Source of the DNA: PALSA-243 sp049522755
GTDB lineage: Bacteria > Acidobacteriota > Terriglobia > Bryobacterales > Bryobacteraceae
DNA: 40,834 nt
Direction: 5' to 3'
Assembly: GCA_049522755.1 (NCBI GenBank)
Contig: JBEKNN010000045.1
Span: 1-40,834 of the forward strand
Shown: one piece after another, positions 8,478 to 16,681 of the stretch
Position numbering within the stretch: the first letter of the stretch is position 1
Layout: every line of letters begins with the position of its first letter
Made by a program: the position numbers and the translations under genes
The notes under the pieces: generated by a model
Told to the model about the DNA's origin: nothing
Databases searched by the model: none
Seen by the model: only the letters and a program-made list of their open reading frames with translations

Positions 8478-9431
8478 TTAATATTTGGCGAGCTCTTCGA
8501 AATCCACGTTGCCGCCCGAAAGCACCACGCCCACCGACTGGATCTCCGGCGGCAGCTTGCCGGCAAGCAGCGCCGCCGCGGGCACAGCGCCGCTCGGCTC
8601 GACAAGAATCTTCAGCCGCAGCAGCAGGAATTTCACCGCGGCGCGAATTTCGTCGTCGCTCACCAGAATGATGCGCTCCACCAGGTGTTTTACCACCGGG
8701 AACGTCAGTTCGCCGGGACGCGGCGAGCGGAGCCCGTCGGCGATCGTATCGGGATGCGCCACTGTCACGCGCTCGCCGGCCGCCAGCGAGAGAAACGTAT
8801 CGTTCGCGCCCTCGGGCTCTACGCCAAAGACGCGGATGCCGGGGTTCATCGCCTTGGCGATGGTGGCGCATCCGGAGATCAGTCCGCCGCCGCCCACCGG
8901 AGTCATCAGCGCATCCAGCGGCCCGGCTTCTTCGAAAAGTTCCATGGCAGCCGTGCCCTGGCCCGCCATAATCATGGGGTGGTCGAACGGCGGCACGAGG
9001 GTTGCGCCGGTCTGCTGCATAATTGCGGCGGCGATGGTTTCGCGCGTTTCCGTCCGCCGGTTGTAAGTGACAATCTTCGCTCCCTGTGCGCGCGTCGATT
9101 CCAGCTTCGACTTGGGCGCGTCCTCCGGCATCACGATTGTCGCCTGCGCGCCGACATGTTTAGCGGCAATGGCCACGGCCTGCGCGTGGTTGCCGGAGGA
9201 ATACGTCACGATGCCGCGCGCCAGCGCCGCATCGGGCAGCGAGAGGATCAGGTTCGAAGCGCCGCGAATCTTGAAGGAGCCGCTGCGCTGCAGATTCTCG
9301 CACTTGAAGAAGACGCGCGTGCCTGCCGCGGCGTCGAAACTGGCTGAGGTCATGACGGGCGTGCGCCGCGCCAGCGGCCGTATGCGCTCCGCGGCAGCGC
9401 GTACGTCGTCTGCTTGAATGGCGAGATCCAT
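8478..9431 (-). CDS. threonine dehydratase / serine racemase-like PLP enzyme
   Basis: A 316-aa fold-type II PLP enzyme that would deaminate threonine or serine to a 2-oxoacid, or racemise serine. Lys54 in SGSFKIRGA is the Schiff-base lysine. SSGNHAQAVA binds the substrate carboxylate, and VGGGGLISG is the phosphate-binding glycine loop. There is no C-terminal ACT regulatory domain, so it resembles catabolic TdcB or serine racemase rather than long-form IlvA. I start at the ATG at 9431 (weak AAGAGA upstream). The frame stays open to 9503, but that extension is encoded by the palindromic operator-like DNA and is Cys/His-rich, so I reject it. The first gene of a two-gene operon with the HDAC-like gene. 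Confidence 0.92.
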   Translation of the reverse strand: MDLAIQADDVRAAAERIRPLARRTPVMTSASFDAAAGTRVFFKCENLQRSGSFKIRGASNLILSLPDAALARGIVTYSSGNHAQAVAIAAKHVGAQATIVMPEDAPKSKLESTRAQGAKIVTYNRRTETRETIAAAIMQQTGATLVPPFDHPMIMAGQGTAAMELFEEAGPLDALMTPVGGGGLISGCATIAKAMNPGIRVFGVEPEGANDTFLSLAAGERVTVAHPDTIADGLRSPRPGELTFPVVKHLVERIILVSDDEIRAAVKFLLLRLKILVEPSGAVPAAALLAGKLPPEIQSVGVVLSGGNVDFEELAKY

Positions 9432-9460
9432 TCTCTTGAGTCTACAGGACGGATCGTGGC

Positions 9461-9499
9461 GTACGCACTCATGCGTGCAGCGTTCACACTCGTGTGAAC
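9461..9499. promoter_or_regulatory. two tandem palindromes, probable operators
   Basis: Site 1 (9461-9478, GTACGCACTCATGCGTGC) has 7-bp arms with one mismatch. Site 2 (9482-9499, GTTCACACTCGTGTGAAC) has perfect 8-bp arms around TC and extends to a 22-bp palindrome (9480-9501). The two agree at 12 of 18 positions, sharing the core CACTCRTG, and start exactly 21 bp apart, about two helical turns. They lie 30-70 bases upstream of the dehydratase ATG, so a regulator could bind both on one face. A third small palindrome, ACTCACGGTGAGT, is at 9549-9561. Confidence 0.6.
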
Positions 9500-9687
9500 G
9501 CACTTCGGTCGTCGCGCGAGATTGACACCCGCCTGCGCCGAATCAGCGACTCACGGTGAGTTTCCATAAAGAGAGGGGCGCGCCGACTGGCCGCCGAACC
9601 GCGCGCCGATCTTGTGCTCTGAGCGGGAAGGTCCGCGCCGCCCTCCGCCTCTCCGCGCCGCCGCGTTAAGCGCTCGCAATTTCGCTC

Positions 9688-9721
9688 TTGACAGATATAG
9701 TGATATAGAGTTATATATCAC
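9688..9721 (+). promoter_or_regulatory. gntR promoter with overlapping operator
   Basis: TTGACA (9688-9693), a 17-base spacer and TTATAT (9711-9716) form a good sigma70 promoter. A perfect inverted repeat, GTGATATA-6-TATATCAC (9700-9721), covers the -10 element and is the probable operator for the GntR repressor it drives. Transcription should start near 9722-9724, only 4-6 bases before the ATG. Confidence 0.75.
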
Positions 9722-9727
9722 ATAGGT

Positions 9728-10132
9728 ATGCAGCTTTTCGTCAACCCTTCGGACGAGCTTCCCCTTTACCGCCAGATCATGCGGCAGATCACCGAAGCTA
9801 TCGCCGGCGGACGGCTGAAAAGCGGCGAGAAGCTGGCATCGCACCGGGAATTGAGCGAGCAGCTCGTAATCGCGCCGCTCACCGTCAAGAAGGCCTACGA
9901 CGAGTTGGAGGCGCTCGGCTTCATCGAGACGCAGCGGGGCCGCGGCACCTTCGTCTCCGATACGCCGCCGCGGGCAAGCCGCCGCGAACAGGCGGAGCAG
10001 ATGCAAGAGACCGCGCGCCGCCTGCTTTCCCAGGCGTATCTTGGCGGCCTCCGCTTCCCGGACGTGGTGAAACTGCTCAAAGACGCCGACCGCGAATTGG
10101 CCGAAGGCCCTGGAAAAAAGGAGAGTACATGA
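9728..10132 (+). CDS. YtrA-type GntR family transcriptional regulator
   Basis: A 134-aa repressor. The N-terminal winged helix-turn-helix begins LPLYRQIMRQITEAIAGGRL and continues through SGEKLASHRELSEQLVIAPLTVKKAYDELEALGFIETQRGRGTFV, the classic GntR DNA-binding domain. The C-terminal part is short (about 50 aa, helical), as in the YtrA subfamily whose genes sit beside ABC transporters. Its TGA overlaps the ATG of the ABC ATPase, so regulator and transporter form one operon. The inverted repeat over its own promoter points to autorepression relieved by an envelope or drug signal, as known for YtrA relatives; the inducer is unknown. The predicted 5' leader is nearly absent. Confidence 0.93.
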   Translation: MQLFVNPSDELPLYRQIMRQITEAIAGGRLKSGEKLASHRELSEQLVIAPLTVKKAYDELEALGFIETQRGRGTFVSDTPPRASRREQAEQMQETARRLLSQAYLGGLRFPDVVKLLKDADRELAEGPGKKEST

Positions 10133-11037
10133 CACCAGTGTTGGAATTCGAAAACATAGCCAGGTCTTACAAACGAGGCTCGCCCGTGCTGAACGGCGTC
10201 AGCTTCTCAGTGAGCGAGGGCGAAGTGGTGGGCCTTCTGGGCCGCAATGGGTCCGGCAAGACCACGCTCATCCGCATCGCCATGGGCCTGCTGTTCCCCC
10301 ATGCAGGCTCGGTGCACGCATTCGGCATCTCGCCTACCAAAAATCCGGTGGCCGTTAAGCTACGAGTCGGATACGTGGCGGAAGACCAGGTGCTGCCGGG
10401 CGGCGCCTCCGTCGCCGAATTGATCGCATTTCACCGCTATCTGTTCCCCAATTGGGACGCGGCGCTCGAGCGCCAGTTGCTCGACCGCTTCGGCTTGCAG
10501 GCGGGCGCGAAGATCAAGCACTTGAGCAAGGGTGAAGCACGCCAAGCTGCGCTCCTGTTGGCGGTCTGCCATCGCCCCGAGCTCTTGATTCTGGATGAGC
10601 CGGCAGGCGGTCTGGACGCGGCCGCGCGGCGCGAGTTTCTGGAGACGTCGATCATGCTATTGAACCGCGAAGGCACCGCCATTCTGTTTTCATCGCATTA
10701 TATGGCCGACGTAGAACGCATCGGCGGGCGGGCGGTTCTGCTCGATGGAGGCAAGGTGCGCCTCGACCGGGACCTCATCGATTTGCGGGAACGCATCTGC
10801 CTCGCCATGATTCCACAAACCTCAGCGCCGGATGCCGCGCCCATCGAGCGAACGCCTGGTTGCCTGCGGGTACACGCAGTGGGGGACCAATGGCACGCCG
10901 TCTTTGAGGGCGCGCCGGATGAGGTGCGGCGCCAATTGGCAGGCTCAATGGGAACCAATGGCGTCCGCTGCCTGCCGCTCTCCCTGGAGGAGTTGTTTAT
11001 CGAACTGCTGGGCGGCCGAAAGGGGGAGCACTCATGA
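10129..11037 (+). CDS. ABC transporter ATP-binding protein (YtrB-like)
   Basis: A 302-aa nucleotide-binding subunit. Walker A is GRNGSGKT (38-45). The signature motif is LSKGE (133-137), a variant of LSGGQ that is common in YtrB/GntR-linked ATPases. Walker B is LLILDEP (153-159), followed by the D-loop GGLD and the switch His in SSHYMADVER. About 80 extra residues follow the core domain. It overlaps gntR upstream (ATGA) and the membrane gene downstream (ATGA), a tightly coupled three-gene operon. The unit probably exports a peptide or lipid-type compound or helps respond to envelope stress; this is family inference. Confidence 0.94.
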   Translation: MTPVLEFENIARSYKRGSPVLNGVSFSVSEGEVVGLLGRNGSGKTTLIRIAMGLLFPHAGSVHAFGISPTKNPVAVKLRVGYVAEDQVLPGGASVAELIAFHRYLFPNWDAALERQLLDRFGLQAGAKIKHLSKGEARQAALLLAVCHRPELLILDEPAGGLDAAARREFLETSIMLLNREGTAILFSSHYMADVERIGGRAVLLDGGKVRLDRDLIDLRERICLAMIPQTSAPDAAPIERTPGCLRVHAVGDQWHAVFEGAPDEVRRQLAGSMGTNGVRCLPLSLEELFIELLGGRKGEHS

Positions 11038-12293
11038 TCTATCAACTACTGAGACGCGACCCAGCCTGGAGGCTCATGCCTTTCGCGGCCGCTGCCGGCG
11101 GTCTGTCCATATTGGCCGCGTCCGCAGCAGTGGGGTTCCAGCTGTTTGCGGCATTTCTGGGCGTGTTGCCGCTCCTGGCCGGGGTACATCGGCGCGCGAC
11201 CCTGTTCCAGGCTGCGCTGCCCATTCCGGCCCGAGTCCTGTTTGCCACTCGATGCGTGGCGCTCGCGAGCCTGGTGTGGTTGCCGGTATTGGTAGGGGTC
11301 GGCGTTGCGGTCCTGAAGGGCGGGTTGGAATGGAAAGGGGCCGCGCCGGCACTGATGGATTGTGGAGCGTCGGCGACTCTGATCACGGTCGCGCTTCTGT
11401 CGCTGCGGCTGACGGAAATCGAGAGCCCCCCGCAGCTTGTGATGTCTCTGTGGTACTTGGGGGCGAGCGCCTTTTTGGCGGCATTTCTTACCCTGCCGGC
11501 AGCGCCCATACTGGCGTTCTGCGCCATAGCATCCGTTGCGCTCTTTGTGCGCGCCTGGCTCGCCATGCCGGAATCGTTTCAGGTGGCGCCTGTCGAAGCC
11601 CGGAAATCCTCCAAGCGCCGTCAGGCACGATCGGCGCCTGCGATTCCCTGGCTAATTCTGGTGCGGTCGGTCATTCCGCTGCGCAACCTATTTTTCCTAC
11701 CAATGATTTTCCAGGTTCTTTTTACGCACGCCGCTAATTGGCCAGTCGTATGCAGCTTCGGGATGTTTGCTTCCGGCCTGTTACAGCCAACTTCCTGCTG
11801 GCTGCGCACGCTGCCCGTCGCAAGGCGCAAGATCCTAACCATCGCGGCGGCGATGGTGACTCTGACCGTGGTGATTCCTTACAGCGTGTCCGTCTGGTTC
11901 GGCTGGGGCGGTCACCCCGGCTTTCGTCTCGGTCTGATCAACGTGATTTGTATAATCTTGGTCTGCATGAGCCAATTCACCCTGTTCCTGGCGTGGGGCT
12001 CCTATCGGATACGCCGGTTGCCAATGTGGTCCCGGCAAATCGTGTTTATACCCGCGGCAATTGTAGCGGTGCTGGGTGGGCCGGCGGTCATGCTGAGTTC
12101 CCATGCGCACACCGCAGGCAATGGAGCACTCGAAACTTTTCTACTGCATCTTTCCAATCGGCTTCCGGAAAATCCAGCGGCGATTCTCGTAGTCGTTGCG
12201 ATCGTCTTCGCCGCAATGTTGTGGCTGCTTGAAAAACTGGACGCTCAGGCGGAGTGGCCCGAGCTCTTAAGCCAGGCGCCGGCCAGAGAGTAG
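11034..12293 (+). CDS. ABC transporter membrane protein (ABC-2-like)
   Basis: A 419-aa polytopic membrane protein with roughly ten hydrophobic segments, in two halves separated by a basic cytoplasmic stretch (PVEARKSSKRRQARSAP, about 188-204). I see no sequence motif that names a family. The assignment as permease rests on topology and on the ATGA overlap with the ATPase gene. Two homologous-looking halves would fit an ABC-2 permease with its own dimer-like layout. It is the last gene of the gntR operon, followed by 56 bases before the dehydrogenase genes. Confidence 0.8.
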   Translation: MIYQLLRRDPAWRLMPFAAAAGGLSILAASAAVGFQLFAAFLGVLPLLAGVHRRATLFQAALPIPARVLFATRCVALASLVWLPVLVGVGVAVLKGGLEWKGAAPALMDCGASATLITVALLSLRLTEIESPPQLVMSLWYLGASAFLAAFLTLPAAPILAFCAIASVALFVRAWLAMPESFQVAPVEARKSSKRRQARSAPAIPWLILVRSVIPLRNLFFLPMIFQVLFTHAANWPVVCSFGMFASGLLQPTSCWLRTLPVARRKILTIAAAMVTLTVVIPYSVSVWFGWGGHPGFRLGLINVICIILVCMSQFTLFLAWGSYRIRRLPMWSRQIVFIPAAIVAVLGGPAVMLSSHAHTAGNGALETFLLHLSNRLPENPAAILVVVAIVFAAMLWLLEKLDAQAEWPELLSQAPARE

Positions 12294-12349
12294 AACCTCA
12301 TCAAGCTGAATTAAATGTCTGGCAAGAGCGTTATACTGACCGTTGTCGC

Positions 12350-13360
12350 ATGAGCACGCTCCAGGCTGTCCCCACGGATGAACCCGCGCTGACCACCCAA
12401 GCCGACCTGGCCCGGAAATGTCTCTACTACATGGTGATGATGCGCGACATGGAAGACCGCATCGAGCGCAAACTTTATCGCCAGGGCAAGATTGTCGGCG
12501 GCGTTTATGTGGGCCGCGGCCAGGAGGCCATCCCCGTCGGCACGGCGCTGCATTCGCGCCCGGAAGACATCCTGTTCCCCTCGCACCGCGATATGGCGCT
12601 GTTCCTGATTCGCGGCGTCCCGGCGGGACAGATTTTCGCGCAGTATATGGGCCGCGAAGGCGGGCTCACGCGCGGGCGCGATGGCAACATGCACATGGGC
12701 GACTTGAGCCGCAACATTGTCGCCATCATCAGCGCGCTGGCCGCGACCGTGCCCGTGGCCGCCGGAGCCGCCATGGCGCTGAAATACCTCGGCCGGAAAG
12801 GCGCGGCAGCCTTCAGCTATTTTGGCGACGGCGCCACCAGCCGCGGCGATTGGCACGAGGGCGTGAACCTTGCCACCGTGCAGAAGGCGCCGGTGCTGTT
12901 CGTCTGCAACAACAATCAGTATGCGTATTCGACGCCCCTCAACCTGCAGATGGCTTGCGCCAACGTGGCCGACCGCGGCCCGGCCTACAACATGCCGGCC
13001 GAAACTGTGGATGGCAACGACGTGCTGGCGGTCCACGACGCAACCGAGCGCGCGCTGGCGCACGTGCGTGGCGGCAACGGGCCATACCTTCTCGAATGCA
13101 AAACTTTCCGGATGACCGGCCACTCGGCGCACGATGCGGCGCATTACGTTCCGCCGAACCTGTTCGAAGAGTGGGGCAAGCTCGATCCGATCGTGCGCCT
13201 CGAAGCCAGGATGCTCAGTCAGGAATGGGCAGACCAGGGCGAGATCGACGCACTGCACGCGCGCATTCGCGACGAAATCGACGAGGCCGTCGCCTGGGCT
13301 GAGCGCAGCCCGCTTCCCGACCCCGCCACGCTGCTCGACGGCGTCTACGAGAACCAATAG
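12350..13360 (+). CDS. 2-oxoacid dehydrogenase E1 component, alpha subunit
   Basis: A 336-aa thiamine-diphosphate enzyme subunit of the pyruvate / branched-chain 2-oxoacid dehydrogenase E1 type. The TPP-Mg motif runs from GDG (159-161) to the paired Asn at 187-189 (VCNNNQYAYST). SHRDMALFL and GRDGNMHMGDL are family landmarks, and TFRMTGHSAHD is the region around the conserved phosphorylation-loop equivalent. The ATG at 12350 is chosen by homology; an in-frame upstream ATG at 12254 lies inside the permease gene. TTATACT (12331-12337) could be a -10 box, giving a very short leader, but no good -35 is seen. Partner of the beta subunit 3 bases downstream. No E2 or E3 gene is present, so substrate choice (pyruvate, acetoin or branched chain) stays open. 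Confidence 0.94.
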   Translation: MSTLQAVPTDEPALTTQADLARKCLYYMVMMRDMEDRIERKLYRQGKIVGGVYVGRGQEAIPVGTALHSRPEDILFPSHRDMALFLIRGVPAGQIFAQYMGREGGLTRGRDGNMHMGDLSRNIVAIISALAATVPVAAGAAMALKYLGRKGAAAFSYFGDGATSRGDWHEGVNLATVQKAPVLFVCNNNQYAYSTPLNLQMACANVADRGPAYNMPAETVDGNDVLAVHDATERALAHVRGGNGPYLLECKTFRMTGHSAHDAAHYVPPNLFEEWGKLDPIVRLEARMLSQEWADQGEIDALHARIRDEIDEAVAWAERSPLPDPATLLDGVYENQ

Positions 13361-13363
13361 CGC

Positions 13364-14335
13364 ATGCCGACAACTTATCTGGAGGCCATCCGCGAGGGGC
13401 TGTGGGAAGAGATGGAGCGCGACCCGAACGTCTTCCTATTGGGTGAGGATATCGGCGTCTACGGCGGCGCGTTCAAAGTGACCGCGGGATTTTTCGAGCA
13501 CTTCGGTGAGAAGCGCGTGGTGGATACGCCAATCTCCGAAGGCGCCATCGTCGGCGCCGCCATCGGCGCCAGCTTCATGGGTTTGCGGCCGGTGGCCGAA
13601 ATGCAGTTCGCCGATTTCATTACGTGCGGCTTCGACCAGATTGTCAACTTCGCCGCCAAGTGCCGCTACCGGTGGAACGCGCCCGTGCCGATCGTTGTGC
13701 GCGCGCCCTCCGGCGGCGGCATTCATGGCGGCCCGTTTCACTCGCAGAATCCGGAGATGTGGTTCGTGCGCACGCCCGGTCTCAAAGTGGTCGCGCCCGC
13801 GACGGCATACGATGCCAAGGGGCTGATCAAGTCGGCCATCCGCGATAACGACCCGGTGATTTTCTTCGAGCACAAAGGCCTCTACCGGCGCATCAAGGAA
13901 GAACTGCCGGCCGAAGAATACACGGTGCCCATCGGCAAGGCGAAAATCGCGCGCGAGGGCAAAGATCTCAGCATTGTGACCTACGGCGCCATGGTGTGGA
14001 CCGCGCTTGAAGCCGCCGAACAGCTCGCGCAGGAAGGCGTTTCCGTGGAAGTGGTAGATCTGCGGACGCTCGTGCCGCTCGACCGCGAGACGGTGTGCGC
14101 GAGCGTGAGGAAGACATCGAAAGTGCTGCTGCTGCACGAAGACACGCGCACCGGAGGCATGGCCGGAGAGTTGGCAGTGACCATCACCGAGAGCGTCTTC
14201 GAGTATTTGGACGGTCCGATTGTGCGCGTCACTGCGCCGGACACGCCGGTGCCGTATAGCCCGCCGCTCGAGGAGGCGTTTCTACCGAATGCGGTAAAGG
14301 TAGTCGAGAAAGCGCGCTGGCTCCGAAAATGGTAA
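13364..14335 (+). CDS. 2-oxoacid dehydrogenase E1 component, beta subunit
   Basis: A 323-aa transketolase-like subunit that completes the alpha2-beta2 E1 enzyme, which decarboxylates a 2-oxoacid and passes the acyl group to lipoyl-E2. Landmarks include FLLGEDIGVYGGAFKVTAG, the TPISEGAIVGAAIGA stretch carrying the Glu that activates TPP, VRAPSGGGIHGGPFHSQ, and the C-terminal VLLLHEDTRTGGMAGE. Length fits. It starts 3 bases after the alpha stop and is clearly cotranscribed. Its stop codon lies inside the 27-bp hairpin repeat that ends the operon. Confidence 0.95.
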   Translation: MPTTYLEAIREGLWEEMERDPNVFLLGEDIGVYGGAFKVTAGFFEHFGEKRVVDTPISEGAIVGAAIGASFMGLRPVAEMQFADFITCGFDQIVNFAAKCRYRWNAPVPIVVRAPSGGGIHGGPFHSQNPEMWFVRTPGLKVVAPATAYDAKGLIKSAIRDNDPVIFFEHKGLYRRIKEELPAEEYTVPIGKAKIAREGKDLSIVTYGAMVWTALEAAEQLAQEGVSVEVVDLRTLVPLDRETVCASVRKTSKVLLLHEDTRTGGMAGELAVTITESVFEYLDGPIVRVTAPDTPVPYSPPLEEAFLPNAVKVVEKARWLRKW

Positions 14336-14358
14336 CGCCGGCGGTCTTGCCGCCGGTT
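14332..14358. repeat. 27-bp hairpin repeat, copy 1 (probable terminator)
   Basis: CCGGCGG and CCGCCGG pair around TCTTG, followed by TTTG. The whole 27-bp stretch is identical to 39796-39822. Here it contains the TAA of the E1 beta gene and lies between convergent genes, so it can serve as a terminator. Two identical copies 25 kb apart mark it as a dispersed palindromic element. Confidence 0.7.
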
Positions 14359-14437
14359 TGATGGACCGTTATCCAAAGAGTCCCTCAATAGCGCTCTCGG
14401 AGGAGTTCCAATCCGCGGAAAGACCTGGCCTTCCAAC

Positions 14438-15796
14438 TTACTTCCTCTTCGCCATCTCCCGCTCGATGTCACTCGGCGAATAAGGCAATGCGGGATTCAG
14501 GATTTCGTGACCATTGCGCGTAATCAGGATCGTATCTTCCACAAAATATTGCTGATCCCCAGCGAGCAATCCCGGTTCGTAACATATCACATTCCCCTCG
14601 CTAAACACCTTGGGAGTTCCCTCCGCCATGTCCACTCCCAATCCGTGCAAGGGCTGTATGGGAGTCTTGAGCGCTCCCGAAGCCGCCTCGCGCGCCAAGG
14701 GAGTATGCAAGTCCTTTTCATGTGACTCAACATAACTTCGAAAAGCCTGCCGGACCTGGTCGGGAGTTGCGCCAGGACTCATCGCCTGCACGCCCGCCAG
14801 ATAAGCTCCGTTCAATAGCTCCAGTGTCTCCTTCTGCCCAGTGTCAAAATGGCCGGACACAGGCAGCGTACGCCCAAAATCGCCCTTATACATCCGGTAA
14901 TCGCAGCCCAGATCGAGGCGCACTATTTCGCCGCTGCGCATCGTTCGATCCATGTTGCGGTAATCCGCGAAAGCTTCGAAAAGCGTCGCAGGCATTGTGA
15001 ACGGTCCCGAGCGGACCCATGGCCAGATCGAGGCGCCGTCCGACCCCACATTAAGACAGGCGCGGATCACTTCGCCCTCCACCTGCCGTTGGGTCTTACC
15101 AGGCGCGATGGCGCCCGCGCCGGCCCGGAAGCCCTCAGCCGTAATGGCAGCCGCCTTGCGCAGCAACGCCACTTCAGCCGCGCTCTTTACCCATCGAACC
15201 TCGTCGAGAATTGCGAACGCATCCTTGATTTCCAGGTCGCTCCACTTTTGACGAATGGCCTCCCGCCACAATAGGTGAGGATTTTCAATCGCGGCGATCC
15301 CCGGCGGATTGCTCACGTTACCCGACATCTCTCCCGTTTGGCCTGCGCTGTCGATATAGAACACCAGCTTCGGGTTACTCTCGCGGCGCGAATCGACAAA
15401 GGAAACAAATGTATCCCACGGAACCACGTGGTCGATCTTTAGAGCAGTCTCCGCCTCCAGGCCAGGATCCACCACGGCCGCATCCCAGCCCCGCAGATCC
15501 GCGCCGAACGCTCCGGGACGCCGCATCACGAAGAGCCACGACTGCTTGTCCGTTCCATCCAACACCAAGATGGCCCCGTGAGCGTTGGTTAGCCCGGTGA
15601 ACGCATAAAAGCTCGCGTCCTGATGGAACCCGGATTCGTCCCAGTGCTTCAGTCCGTAGACGGAATGCAGGGCAATCATTCCGTCGGGGATCTGTTCCAG
15701 CGCGGCTCTTCGCCGTGCCTGGTACTCAATCGAATCGATCGCCGGCTGGGCGGCTGCACAACACAAGAACCATAACGGAATTGTAAGTCGCCACAC
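14438..15796 (-). CDS. exported Xaa-Pro aminopeptidase (M24 family)
   Basis: A 452-aa metallopeptidase that removes an N-terminal residue preceding proline. A short signal peptide (RLTIPLWFLCCAAAQ) is followed by an N-terminal creatinase-type domain and the C-terminal pita-bread fold. All five metal ligands are visible: Asp295 (RLDLGCDY), Asp306 (GDFGRT), His384 (LHGLGVDM), Glu407 (CYEPGL) and Glu420 (FVEDTI). The start is a GTG at 15796. Export is unusual for PepP-like enzymes, which are mostly cytoplasmic, and suggests use in periplasmic peptide breakdown. It runs in the same direction as the LytTR gene upstream, 94 bases away. Confidence 0.93.
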   Translation of the reverse strand: MWRLTIPLWFLCCAAAQPAIDSIEYQARRRAALEQIPDGMIALHSVYGLKHWDESGFHQDASFYAFTGLTNAHGAILVLDGTDKQSWLFVMRRPGAFGADLRGWDAAVVDPGLEAETALKIDHVVPWDTFVSFVDSRRESNPKLVFYIDSAGQTGEMSGNVSNPPGIAAIENPHLLWREAIRQKWSDLEIKDAFAILDEVRWVKSAAEVALLRKAAAITAEGFRAGAGAIAPGKTQRQVEGEVIRACLNVGSDGASIWPWVRSGPFTMPATLFEAFADYRNMDRTMRSGEIVRLDLGCDYRMYKGDFGRTLPVSGHFDTGQKETLELLNGAYLAGVQAMSPGATPDQVRQAFRSYVESHEKDLHTPLAREAASGALKTPIQPLHGLGVDMAEGTPKVFSEGNVICYEPGLLAGDQQYFVEDTILITRNGHEILNPALPYSPSDIEREMAKRK

Positions 15797-15890
15797 GGAC
15801 GTATGTTAGTCTGTCTCCCAACTCCGCGAAAGACTTTTCTGACCGGATGGACGCACCGCCTGACCAACCGGAATCGAGCGCCTGTGAAAG

Positions 15891-16577
15891 TCAAAACGGA
15901 TTTGATATCAGCCTCTGCATCGCCTCTCTGTAAGTCCGTCCCGAGCGAAGCTGAATACCGCTGGCGAGTGTCACCAGATACTCCGAATGGGATGCCGGCC
16001 GCACCGTCCGTATGCGTTCGGCATTTACGATTACAGAACGGTGAATTCGCACGAAGCGCGCCGGGTCGAGGCGTTTTGCGATCTCCGCCATGGTCGCCTC
16101 CACCAGATGGCAAGCCGGCCCCACGTGTAACTCCACGTAATTCTCCGCAGCCTTCACCCAATCCACATCTTTCGCGTCCACAAAGCTCGTGCCCGCCGCG
16201 CCTCGCACCGCGATCCTGTTCAAGTAGGTTGGCTGGCTCGCAATCCGCTCCAGCACCGCAAGCACCCGCGCAGCCATTCCCTTTGAGCCACTGCGAATGC
16301 GCGTTTTGGCCCGTTGCAAAGCCTGGCGGAACCGCTGCGGCGTGAATGGCTTCAACAAATAATCGGCGGCGTTCACCTCAAAAGCCTCCACTGCGTAGTG
16401 GTCGTAGGCGGTCACGAATATCACGGCGCCGGGCAATTCCGCTCCGGCCCCCCGCAAGGCGGCAAAGCCGTCCATCTCCGGCATCTGCACATCCAGGAAG
16501 ACCAGATCGAAGCCGCCGGCCAGCATCAATTCGGCCGCCCGTTTTCCGTTGCCGGCCTCTTCGATCGGACGAACCAC
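15891..16577 (-). CDS. LytTR response regulator with truncated receiver domain
   Basis: A 228-aa product that keeps the later part of a receiver domain: phosphoacceptor Asp29 in FLDVQMPEMDG, the VTAYD switch and LLKPF lysine. It also has a full C-terminal LytTR DNA-binding domain (about 115-228; FVDAKDVDWVKAAENYVELH, RFVRIHRSVIVNAERI). The phosphoacceptor normally lies near residue 54, so about 25 residues are missing, including beta-strand 1 and its two acidic Mg-binding residues. The frame stays open for 34 codons upstream but has no start codon before the GTG used here, and that peptide does not resemble a receiver. It may be a decayed gene or a phosphorylation-independent regulator. No sensor kinase adjoins it. 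Confidence 0.75.
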   Translation of the reverse strand: MVRPIEEAGNGKRAAELMLAGGFDLVFLDVQMPEMDGFAALRGAGAELPGAVIFVTAYDHYAVEAFEVNAADYLLKPFTPQRFRQALQRAKTRIRSGSKGMAARVLAVLERIASQPTYLNRIAVRGAAGTSFVDAKDVDWVKAAENYVELHVGPACHLVEATMAEIAKRLDPARFVRIHRSVIVNAERIRTVRPASHSEYLVTLASGIQLRSGRTYREAMQRLISNPF

Positions 16578-16681
16578 CGTTCTTCCGCGCCCGTAGTCGG
16601 TGGGCTCATCGCCGCTACTCCGTTTCAGCGCAGGCGGATCAAATCGTGGCAGTGGGACGGGGCCGCGCCCTGCCAGCTATC

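Noticed and set aside
9432..9503. Cys/His-rich N-terminal extension (HECERCTHEC) of the dehydratase, resembling a zinc-binding motif
   Set aside because: It is the translation of the two palindromes; homologues begin at the ATG at 9431, and a regulatory role for this DNA is more likely.
12311..13357. 348-aa open frame opposite the E1 alpha gene
   Set aside because: Antisense shadow of a conserved gene; low-complexity Ala/Val/His composition.
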